Source: Bacteroidales bacterium (GTDB lineage Bacteria > Bacteroidota > Bacteroidia > Bacteroidales > UBA3663). Taken from it: a stretch of DNA of 42,915 bases. The translations under genes and the position numbers were made by a program. The stretch spans positions 1 through 42,915 of the forward strand of contig JAEEUA010000005.1 in assembly GCA_016286775.1 (NCBI GenBank), in the 5' to 3' direction. The stretch's first letter is position 1. Each line of letters starts with the position of its first letter. Below the pieces are notes generated by a model. The model had not been told where the DNA came from and did no database searches. It worked only from the letters and a program-made list of their open reading frames with translations. Shown here in pieces: positions 25,850 to 32,223 of the stretch.

Positions 25850-26005
25850 ATGAAAAAGAAGTATTCGAATCCTATCATCCGTCTCCATAATGTTCATGTG
25901 TCGAATATTATTGCCACCTCTGATATTAAGCTTGGTGACGATGTGAACGAGACCACCACCCAGGCTCCTCGTCAAAATGGCGACTGGGCAGAATATAACA
26001 ATTGA
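25850..26005 (+). CDS. Small MKKxYxxPxI-type peptide, 51 residues
   Basis: An open frame of 51 codons, MKKKYSNPIIRLHNVHVSNI at the start and QAPRQNGDWAEYNN at the end. Bacteroidales genomes hold many short proteins with the same plan: a basic MKKxYxxP start, a middle hydrophobic segment with IATS, and an acidic, aromatic or Gly-rich end. I know the pattern from memory but no assigned function. Here it follows the two-cohesin gene by 45 bases with no terminator between, and a clear terminator comes 28 bases after its stop, so it is probably the last gene of that transcript. It has no evident signal peptide. It could be a secreted peptide precursor, a chaperone-like partner or something else. 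Confidence 0.7.
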   Translation: MKKKYSNPIIRLHNVHVSNIIATSDIKLGDDVNETTTQAPRQNGDWAEYNN

Positions 26006-26032
26006 TTGTTTTTCACTCGTTTAAATAACTAT

Positions 26033-26066
26033 GAGCGGCAGCCTCTCGGGGTTGCCGCTCATTTTA
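26033..26066 (+). terminator. Terminator at the end of the surface-protein cluster
   Basis: GAGCGGCA (26033-26040) pairs with TGCCGCTC (26053-26060) over 8 bases, followed by ATTTTATT. Confidence 0.8.
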
Positions 26067-26090
26067 TTCATGTTTGTCTGATGAGAGAAA

Positions 26091-26130
26091 TTTAATATTC
26101 AATATTAAATAATTAAATTTTTAAATAAAT
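26091..26130. repeat. AT-rich repeat, outer left copy
   Basis: AATATTAAATAATTAAATTTTT is at 26101-26122 and again, in the same direction, at 27468-27489. The copy here also holds the palindrome TTAATATTCAATATTAA at 26092-26108. Confidence 0.75.
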
Positions 26131-26188
26131 GGGCAATTCCTGAATTCCAGCGTCTTGTGGTACACTTTGGATTACCATACAATTTAAA

Positions 26189-26214
26189 ATTAAATATTAA
26201 ATAATTAAATAAAT
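26189..26214. repeat. AT-rich inverted repeat, left arm
   Basis: These 26 bases match the reverse complement of 27311-27336 at 24 of 26 positions. The pair encloses the minus-strand gene at 26259-27137 and could be ends of a small mobile element of about 1.15 kb. Confidence 0.7.
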
Positions 26215-26258
26215 CGGATTCGGTGAAACCTTTGACGGGGAAGCCGTAGTTTAAGATA

Positions 26259-27137
26259 TTATACAATCACCCTGAACGACAGTTCAGTGTGGGCGACATC
26301 CATCATGCATATCTGCTCGGCGAGGAGGTTCATGTTGTGGAAGCGGTCGTAGTCGGAAGGAACCGAAGGGTTAAGAGGGGTTAAGAGAGGTGAAGAAGGG
26401 TGAAGAGGGGTTGAGAGGCCATGGTTCATGGCGCCAACGAGCTGCGAAGGCATGGCGTCAAGATCCTCAGGCCAAGGGGCGAGGATGAGGAGGGAGCCTT
26501 CAGTGCAAGCGAAGAAGCGCTCACCTTCGGGCTTCTTCGTGATGGGTTCCTTCTGGAGGTGGATGAGGGGGAGGCGGGAGTTGATGGCAATGTTCTTCAT
26601 GTCGCGCTCGCCAGGGGAGATGCCTGGGGTGACGAGGACGGTGTCGTTCTGGGCGGCTTTGATCCATGCATCGCGATCACGCTGCCATGCCTGGGTGTTG
26701 GTGTAGGGGACCTTGGTACGCGTGCCGGGTGGATAGGGAAGGGCGGAGTAGCCATATTGGAGGCGCTCGTCAAGGGTGAGCTGCTCCATACGTGCATACC
26801 GATGGCAGAAGACCTGCACCTTCAGCGGCCTGCGCAGCAGCAGGAAGTTGCCGAAGGCAGAGTAGCGCACACCAGCGATGGTGAGGCATAGGCAGCTTTG
26901 CATGAACTGCGGCACGCGCACCTTCAGGATGGCACGCCGCGGGTTGTCCTTCACATAGGCCAGCATGGCCTCCAGCTGGTTCGGTGCGTAGAGCACCGAG
27001 TCGTCATAGTTATCATCGAACAGCGGCTGCTGCTCGCGAGGTGTAGGCGGGATGATATGGCGTTTAATGCCGCAAAGATACATCTTTTCGTCGAAAACAC
27101 CAAAATAATCGTCTTTATTTATTCGAAATCGAGGCAT
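26259..27137 (-). CDS. Hypothetical protein, possible remnant of a Y1/REP-type transposase
   Basis: A 292-residue open frame starting MPRFRINKDDYFGVFDEK. Residues about 55-75 (QLEAMLAYVKDNPRRAIL) resemble the helix ...YVxxNPxRA/RR that follows the catalytic domain in IS200-like and REP-associated tyrosine transposases, and the middle (YSAFGNFLLL, then GERFFACTEGSLLILAPWP) resembles a C-terminal region I associate with Bacteroidales relatives of that family. The catalytic HUH motif and tyrosine are not seen, so the N-terminal half would be missing. Residues about 243-262 are a Pro/Ser/Leu run caused by repeated GGGGTTAAGAG-like DNA near 26370-26415. The gene is enclosed by AT-rich inverted repeats. 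If it is not transposase-derived I cannot name it. Its strand is opposite to its neighbours. Confidence 0.4.
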   Translation of the reverse strand: MPRFRINKDDYFGVFDEKMYLCGIKRHIIPPTPREQQPLFDDNYDDSVLYAPNQLEAMLAYVKDNPRRAILKVRVPQFMQSCLCLTIAGVRYSAFGNFLLLRRPLKVQVFCHRYARMEQLTLDERLQYGYSALPYPPGTRTKVPYTNTQAWQRDRDAWIKAAQNDTVLVTPGISPGERDMKNIAINSRLPLIHLQKEPITKKPEGERFFACTEGSLLILAPWPEDLDAMPSQLVGAMNHGLSTPLHPSSPLLTPLNPSVPSDYDRFHNMNLLAEQICMMDVAHTELSFRVIV

Positions 27138-28472
27138 TTTAGCCGATAATATGCGCCGAAAGGTAGCTATTTTGGAGCAAAATGGGGTCTTTTTTGATGC
27201 ATTTTTGGGGCCTGTTTTTTTGCCCTTGATTAACTATTTTTGCTGATTTATTAAATTTTTCAATTTCTAATGAAAATATTAACCATTGTGTATCAAGCAC
27301 TTGCGAAATCAATTATTTAATTATTTAATATTTAATCTTTATTTGCAAGGGGGCAATTAGGTTAGGGGGTCTTTGTTTGCAAAATATTTTTATATAAATA
27401 TATATAAATAATAATATATAATATATATAAATAACGCGCGATGACGGGACTCCTTTTTTTAATTTTTAATATTAAATAATTAAATTTTTCAATAAATTGC
27501 ACAGTGTGAATTTTTTAGGAACCGATGCGGAATATTCCAGGTGTTGTCCCCTAAATATGTGGGCATTTTGGAGGAGAAAAATATAATTTTTTATATTAAA
27601 ATCCGTTAAATTCACACCCGAAAGCACCTTTTTTGGCGAATTTGCCGGAAAAATGAGTAACTTTGCACCGTCGATCTTTGATATGAGACGTGGAATTCTC
27701 CAGAAAAAGGCGAAAAATGGATTTCATTAGGATATAATTCTGCTCGAACGGATTAGCAGATCACGGATAACCAGGATTAAACGGATATCAGTGGGTCGAA
27801 AGGGATTGCTGAGTGCATTACTGCGTCGCACTCAGCGCGGATAACACGGATGCTGGTCCGTATTAGGGCACACAGATAGAAGAAGGTCAAGGCGTCCGTG
27901 AGTTCCGCTCCAGTGGTCGGCGCAGCAATGGCCACTGGTCTCCTTTGGACAAGCTAATCATCCGTAATATTAGAGAAATCCGTGATCTTATAAAACCATG
28001 TTCAACGAATCCTCTACCAAACTGCAATCTGACGGCCGACCTGTATCCTCCTCGGTTGGAGATGGTACCTTATCGGCCGACAGCGTGAAATCCGATCTGA
28101 ACCCGTCTGCATCCTCTTGTCCCGTGAAATATCTGCTTCAACGTCTTTGTTTCCTCTTTTGGTCATCGAAGTGCATCCCTGCCGAGAACACGCATCCCAC
28201 GGCCGAGGAACAGCCTGCCTCCGAATTCGCATGCATGACACGGGCCGACAGAGTGTCCGGCCATAGTACTGCCTCCCAATCTGACGTCTCGAAAAATGAT
28301 CGAGCAAAAGAGGGTACCGCATCGTCACGGCTCAGACAATACATGCCCCAAGGTGCACCCGCATCCTCCGGGCCGAAAGGGTGCAAGTCCCCGTCGCAAG
28401 GAGCATCATCGGGGCCGAGAGAATGAAAAATGTTTCAAAAAGCACGTCAAATGGAATAATTGGGACAATTCC
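27138..28472. other. Gene-poor stretch with AT-rich repeats
   Basis: No convincing gene. It holds the right arm of the AT-rich inverted repeat (27311-27336), the outer direct copy (27468-27489), long TATATAAATA runs (27390-27435), a segment resembling the repeat near 10112-10160, a possible -7 box TAACTTTG at 27658-27665 with no gene behind it, and repeated phrases such as CACGGATAAC near 27770-27850. An open frame at about 27998-28426 has Ser/Pro-rich low-complexity content and no start context, so I do not call it. The stretch looks like decayed or repeat-derived DNA. Confidence 0.6.
27311..27336. repeat. AT-rich inverted repeat, right arm
   Basis: Its reverse complement agrees with 26189-26214 at 24 of 26 bases. 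Part of the possible mobile-element boundary described for the left arm. Confidence 0.7.
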
Positions 28473-28504
28473 TTTGGTTTTTTCAGAAATAATATGTAAC
28501 TTTG
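28473..28504 (+). promoter_or_regulatory. Promoter of the truncated surface-protein gene
   Basis: TTTG (28473-28476), exactly 20 bases, TAACTTTG (28497-28504). It is intact although the gene behind it appears damaged. Confidence 0.8.
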
Positions 28505-28564
28505 CGCCCGTTTATTTATATAAAACCCATTTATTTGGAACGATATGAAAAAAGAGTTTTCTTG

Positions 28565-29038
28565 ATGATTGCCCTGTTGTGGACGGTTGCACAGGGGGCA
28601 TGGGCAAAAACTGACATCACCACCGTCTCGACGGAGGAGGAACTGCGCACTGCGGTACAAACCAATGGTGCGATCATTCGACTTGGAGCTGAAATTCAGC
28701 TCAGCAAGTACCTCGACATCAACAACCAAGTCCATGTGACCATCGACCTGTACGGCCACAAGCTTAGCCGCAGTCTTACCGAGTACGACAGAGCCGGCCA
28801 CGTGATTTGGGTGCACGGCAACAGCGAACTTACGCTGAAGAGCTCCATTGACGGTGGCAGCATCAAGGCCTTCGTGCTGAACTTCGGCGAGGAGACGGGA
28901 ATTCGCGAAATCTCTAAGGAGTCAAGGAGTCAAGGAGTTGCTGGCCACTGGTTCACCCTCGATGGCCGTCGCTTAGGCTCCAAGCCTACGGATGCAGGCA
29001 TCTACATCCACAACGGTCGAAAGGTGCTGATCAAGTAA
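28565..29038 (+). CDS. Truncated secreted protein with tail motif; start disrupted by a frameshift
   Basis: From ATG 28565 the frame gives 157 residues: MIALLWTVAQGAWAKTDITT, a short beta region (VTIDLYGHKLSRS, NSELTLKSSIDGGSI) and the tail WFTLDGRRL...GIYIHNGRKVLIK. The start is odd. The natural-looking ATG at 28545 reads MKKEFS and stops, because the A-run after it has six A; with seven A it would read MKKRVFLMIALLWTVAQGAWA, a full signal peptide in frame with the rest. The body is also short: the beta-helix-type start passes within about 30 residues into the tail, at a place (about 28905-28945) with a repeated AGGAGTCAA, suggesting an internal deletion. So the gene is probably decayed, or switched by slippage in the A-run. 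The shared tail shows it once was an exported protein of the same class as others here. Confidence 0.55.
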   Translation: MIALLWTVAQGAWAKTDITTVSTEEELRTAVQTNGAIIRLGAEIQLSKYLDINNQVHVTIDLYGHKLSRSLTEYDRAGHVIWVHGNSELTLKSSIDGGSIKAFVLNFGEETGIREISKESRSQGVAGHWFTLDGRRLGSKPTDAGIYIHNGRKVLIK

Positions 29039-29073
29039 CGCTCTCTTTCTATCAAGAATTTGCGACAAGTAAC

Positions 29074-29658
29074 ATGAAACGGATTGTGAATCTGCTGATA
29101 AGCAGCGTGCTGGCCGGCGTGTGCATCGGGCTGGGCGGGTATGTGAATATGGTGATGGGCGGTATCATCGGTGCTGTGATGTTCAGCTTCGGACTGCTCA
29201 GCGTGGTGCATTACGGACTTGCCCTCTATACGGGCAAGTCGGGCTTCTTCACCAACCAAAGGGAACTGACCGACCTGCTGTACATCATTGCCGGCAACTT
29301 CGTTGGCTGCTGGCTGGTGGGCTTGCTTTTCAACTATGCGTCGCCCCAGTATGTGGAGAACGCACAGAAGGTGGTGGATGTGATTGCAGGGAAGAGCCTG
29401 CTGGTTGTGTTCCTGCTTGCCATCCCCTGCGGCTTCATCATGAGCACAGCGGTGAAATTTGCACGTGAGGGTCGTTTCCTGCCGCTGCTCTTCGGTGTGC
29501 CCCTCTTCATCGTGTGCGGCTTCCGGCACAGCATCGCGGATATCTTCTTCTATTGCGCGGCGATGGACTTCAGGATGCTGCCCTGGCTGATGGCTATCCT
29601 CGGCAACTTCGTGGGATGCAATGTGCACCGCGCGCTGGAGATTGCTCGGGAGAAGTAG
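29074..29658 (+). CDS. FNT-like (formate/nitrite transporter family) membrane protein, short form
   Basis: A 194-residue integral membrane protein with about six hydrophobic segments. GGIIGAVMFSFGLLSVVHYG, ELTDLLYIIAGNFVGCWLVG and CGFRHSIADIFFYCA are the conserved signatures of the FNT family of pentameric anion channels; the His in GFRHS is the central conserved one. The family is usually about 250-290 residues, so this is a compact form that lacks the longer termini; it may move formate, nitrite, lactate or another small anion. It is followed eight bases on by the MBL-fold gene, so the two are probably in one transcript. Confidence 0.75.
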   Translation: MKRIVNLLISSVLAGVCIGLGGYVNMVMGGIIGAVMFSFGLLSVVHYGLALYTGKSGFFTNQRELTDLLYIIAGNFVGCWLVGLLFNYASPQYVENAQKVVDVIAGKSLLVVFLLAIPCGFIMSTAVKFAREGRFLPLLFGVPLFIVCGFRHSIADIFFYCAAMDFRMLPWLMAILGNFVGCNVHRALEIAREK

Positions 29659-29665
29659 TTTTTTT

Positions 29666-30778
29666 ATGAAGAAGATGTTCATAGCAATCGTTTGCATCCT
29701 TGTGGCAATTCCCCTTGGTGTCTATGCCTTTGTGCACAGCAAGCCTTTTGGGGCTTTGCCGAAGGGTGAAAGGCTGGAGCGCGTGCTCCGTTCGCCCAAC
29801 TATCGGGATGGATCGTTCCAGAACGAGGAGCCCACGACGCTCATGGTGCAGACCGATAAAGGCGGAGGCCAGGGCCGATTCAAGACGATGTGGAACTTCG
29901 TCTTCGGCAAGAAGCCCGAGGGACGCGTGCCCCAGGAGGGTGAAGTGACGTTGGTGAAAAGCGACCTTCGTGGGCTTGATCCGCAGGAAGATGTGTATGT
30001 GTGGCTGGGACACAGCAGTTATCTGCTGCAACTGTCGGGCAAGACGTTCCTGGTGGATCCCGTGTTCTATCAGGGTTCACCCGTGTCGTTTGTCAACAGG
30101 ATGTTCCCGGGCACCGACTACTACAAGCCCGAACACATGCCCGAAGTCATCGACTACCTGGTCATCACGCACGACCATTGGGACCATCTCGACTATCGGG
30201 TAGTGAAGGAACTGAGGACGCGCGTCCGCCATGTGGTGTGCGGACTGGGTGTCGGTGCGCACTTCGAGCGTTGGGGATATGCTCCCGAACAACTCATCGA
30301 ACTGGATTGGAACGAGGAGGCTCCGCTCGACGAATATCAGGCCTTGACACCCGACAGCACGGAGGCACGCGTCGTCTGTCTGCCTACGCGGCATTTTTCG
30401 GGACGCGGTCTCAAGTCCAATCAGTCGCTCTGGGCATCGTTCCTGCTCGAAACACCTTCGCTCCGCGTGTTTGTCGGGGGAGATGGAGGATATGACGGAC
30501 GTTTCAAGCGATTCGGAGAACGTTTCCCGAACATCGACCTGGCTATCCTCGAAAATGGCCAGTACGACAAGCGATGGGCACAGATACACACGCTGCCCGA
30601 ACAGCTTGGCAAGGAGATGGCCGAGATGGGGGCACGCCGATATATTACGGTGCATCATTCGAAGTTCTGCCTCGCCAATCATCCGTGGAAGGAGCCACTC
30701 GACAATGAGCAACAGGCTGCCCGGGAATCGGGCAAGGATCTGGTGGTCTGTCAGATCGGCGAAATTGTAAAACTCTAA
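29666..30778 (+). CDS. MBL-fold metal-dependent hydrolase, N-acyl-PE phospholipase D/UlaG-like
   Basis: A 370-residue protein with an N-terminal hydrophobic segment (FIAIVCILVAIPLGVYAF) that serves as signal peptide or membrane anchor. The metallo-beta-lactamase fold is shown by WLGHSSYLL, then LVDPVF, the zinc motif THDHWDHLD at about 168-176, PTRHFSGRG, VGGDGGYD and the closing HHSKF. This arrangement, with long inserts and the GHSS and DPVF phrases, is that of the branch which holds bacterial relatives of NAPE-PLD and UlaG-type lactonases. Start ATG 29666 was chosen because it begins the hydrophobic helix, right after the previous stop. The substrate is unknown. The next gene starts seven bases downstream. 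Confidence 0.85.
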   Translation: MKKMFIAIVCILVAIPLGVYAFVHSKPFGALPKGERLERVLRSPNYRDGSFQNEEPTTLMVQTDKGGGQGRFKTMWNFVFGKKPEGRVPQEGEVTLVKSDLRGLDPQEDVYVWLGHSSYLLQLSGKTFLVDPVFYQGSPVSFVNRMFPGTDYYKPEHMPEVIDYLVITHDHWDHLDYRVVKELRTRVRHVVCGLGVGAHFERWGYAPEQLIELDWNEEAPLDEYQALTPDSTEARVVCLPTRHFSGRGLKSNQSLWASFLLETPSLRVFVGGDGGYDGRFKRFGERFPNIDLAILENGQYDKRWAQIHTLPEQLGKEMAEMGARRYITVHHSKFCLANHPWKEPLDNEQQAARESGKDLVVCQIGEIVKL

Positions 30779-30785
30779 GGTTTGA

Positions 30786-31238
30786 ATGAAAACGACGAAG
30801 ATACTGTTTGTCTGCCACGGCAACATCTGCCGCAGCCCCATGGCCGAATTCGTGATGAAATGGCTGGTTCGGGAAGCGGGTAGGGAAGGGGAGTTCGAAA
30901 TCGCTTCGGCTGCCACAAGCACCGAGGAGATCGGCAACCCCGTCTATCCACCTGCACGGCGCAAACTGGCGGAACACGGCATCGCTTCGGATGGCAAGTA
31001 TGCGCGGCAGATCACGCGCCGCGACTATTCATACTACGACTTGATTGTGGGCATGGATGAGTGGAATCTCCGCAACATGCGCCGCATGCTGGGTGGCGAT
31101 CCGGACGGCAAGATTTGCTTGCTGATGGATTACACCAATCGGCCCGGGGAGGTGGCTGACCCGTGGTACACGGGGGACTTCGAGGCCACCTGGCGCGATG
31201 TGCTGGAGGGGTGCCGGGGGCTGCTGGCGGTTCTTTAG
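30786..31238 (+). CDS. Low-molecular-weight protein-tyrosine phosphatase
   Basis: A 150-residue cytoplasmic enzyme of usual length. The P-loop CHGNICRS starts at Cys10 with Arg16 (CX5R), near the N-terminus as in all family members, and the general-acid Asp lies in the late VADPWY motif at about 120-124. TKILFVCHGNICRSPMAEF is a near-textbook start. It removes phosphate from protein tyrosines; in Bacteroidetes such genes are sometimes near exopolysaccharide kinases, but none is seen here. It is probably the third gene of the transcript that begins with the FNT gene. Confidence 0.92.
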   Translation: MKTTKILFVCHGNICRSPMAEFVMKWLVREAGREGEFEIASAATSTEEIGNPVYPPARRKLAEHGIASDGKYARQITRRDYSYYDLIVGMDEWNLRNMRRMLGGDPDGKICLLMDYTNRPGEVADPWYTGDFEATWRDVLEGCRGLLAVL

Positions 31239-31239
31239 G

Positions 31240-31405
31240 GGCGGCCAAGGATGGCCGCCACGTGAACATGAGAGACAAGGCGGGCACTGGGGCCGAAGGG
31301 GCGCCGAAGGGCGACGCTAGCCCCGAAGGGGCGGCCAAAGGGGGCGGCCAAGCTTGGCCGCGACGAAACACGAGGGACAAGGCGGGTGCTGTCCGAAGGG
31401 GCGGC
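31240..31405. repeat. GC-rich spacer with palindromes and a partial duplication
   Basis: GGCGGCCA (31240) pairs with TGGCCGCC a few bases on. GCGGCCAAGCTTGGCCGC (31344-31361) is a perfect 18-base palindrome. A segment with GAGAGACAAGGCGGGC...CCGAAGGGGC near 31270-31302 recurs as GAGGGACAAGGCGGGT...CCGAAGGGGC near 31372-31402. GGGGCGGCCA occurs four times. No gene lies here. The composition is clearly unlike the other, AT-rich spacers. Confidence 0.75.
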
Positions 31406-31415
31406 CAGGGCAATG

Positions 31416-31443
31416 AAAAAAGAGGGCGGAGGCCCTCTTTTTT
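31416..31443. terminator. Bidirectional terminator between convergent genes
   Basis: AAAAAAGAGGGC (31416-31427), loop GGAG, GCCCTCTTTTTT (31432-31443). A-runs and T-runs on both sides let it end transcription from either strand. It overlaps by two bases the stop codon of the minus-strand HD gene. Confidence 0.9.
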
Positions 31444-32005
31444 ATTTTTTTTGGTCGATCTTGGTGAGCGTGTCTTGGAGGATTTCGTTGCGCAGGGCGG
31501 TGAGCCAGGGGGAGAAGGCGACGGTGTCGAAGGCGTAGGTCTTGTTGAGGTCGTATTCGTTGGCTGACCAGGTGTCGAGGGGCGATTCGTTGTGCTGGAT
31601 GAGGGCCTCGAGCTTGTCGAGCGATTTGTAGAGCCTGGCTTCCAGCGTTGTCTGTGCGTCCATCTCGGCATAGAGCGCGAGCATCGTTTCGGCGATATTC
31701 GTGGGCAAGGACTTCACCCATTGGGTGAGCAGGGAATCCTCGGTCTCGCGGTCGCTATTGGTCTTGAGGAAGGTGGGGATGTCGCCGGTGAAACATTCGC
31801 CCAGGTCGTGGATGAGGCACATTGAGACAACCTTGTTGATGTCGGCTTCGGGAAACTCATCCTTCAGCAGAAAGGCCATCAGCGAGATGCGCCAGCTGTG
31901 TTCGGCCACACTTTCCACACGGCGTTTTGAGGTCGTGCAATGGCGCGGGGTGTCCTTGAGACGTTCGGCAACGTGCAGGATATCGAGGTATTCTCTGGCG
32001 GTCAT
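31442..32005 (-). CDS. HD-domain phosphohydrolase, YfbR/HDDC2-like nucleotidase
   Basis: A 187-residue protein beginning MTAREYLDILHVAERLKDTP. Metal ligands of the HD family are visible: His36 in SVAEHSWR, His66-Asp67 in IHDLGE, and a later Asp in the KSLDKLEAL region. The SVAEHS and IHDLGECFTGDIP phrases match the branch of HD hydrolases that includes the 5'-deoxynucleotidase YfbR and HDDC2, so dephosphorylation of nucleotides is the best guess. I chose ATG 32005: the open frame upstream, which would add 59 residues, consists of translated pyrimidine-rich repeats (FYSPFTPLL-like) and is not credible. The gene converges on the phosphatase gene across a shared terminator. Confidence 0.82.
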   Translation of the reverse strand: MTAREYLDILHVAERLKDTPRHCTTSKRRVESVAEHSWRISLMAFLLKDEFPEADINKVVSMCLIHDLGECFTGDIPTFLKTNSDRETEDSLLTQWVKSLPTNIAETMLALYAEMDAQTTLEARLYKSLDKLEALIQHNESPLDTWSANEYDLNKTYAFDTVAFSPWLTALRNEILQDTLTKIDQKK

Positions 32006-32009
32006 GGGG

Positions 32010-32112
32010 AAGGGGAATAAAAGGGGAGTAAAAGGGGAGTAAAAGGGGAGTAAAAAAGGAGAAAATGGGTAATAAAAGAGGAGTAAAAGGGTAGTAAAAA
32101 GGAAGTAAAAGG
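32010..32112. repeat. AGTAAAAGGGG-type tandem repeat
   Basis: About nine imperfect units of 10-12 bases on the pattern AGTAAAAGGGG fill the stretch directly upstream of the HD gene. Read in the direction of that gene it is a pyrimidine-rich tract (CCCCTTTTACT). It pushes any promoter at least 100 bases from the start codon. Confidence 0.8.
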
Positions 32113-32160
32113 GACGTATGTATCTTGGGTCCCAATTTCTACAGGCGAAGGTGTCGTCCC

Positions 32161-32210
32161 TTAATATCCCCAAATATCCCATAATATCCCTTATTATCCC
32201 TTAATATCCA
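32161..32210. repeat. 10-base tandem repeat, five copies
   Basis: Five consecutive 10-base units of consensus TTAATATCCC, without length variation, end 13 bases before the stop codon of the alcohol dehydrogenase gene. Confidence 0.85.
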
Positions 32211-32223
32211 TTTGTTGAGCAAA

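Noticed and set aside
6485-26005. A SusC/SusD polysaccharide utilisation locus
   Set aside because: No TonB-dependent receptor or SusD-like lipoprotein gene occurs in the window.
28370-28420. GGGTGCAAGTCCC phrase resembling part of a group II intron
   Set aside because: No reverse transcriptase, no domain V hairpin and no intron ends seen; the short phrase alone is not enough.
27998-28426. 142-codon open frame in the gene-poor stretch
   Set aside because: Ser/Pro-rich, low complexity, no signal peptide or promoter at a suitable distance, and an overlapping frame on the other strand is just as open.
32006-32182. N-terminal extension of the HD protein
   Set aside because: It is only translated tandem-repeat DNA (Phe/Leu/Pro rich), and the conserved family start coincides with ATG 32005.
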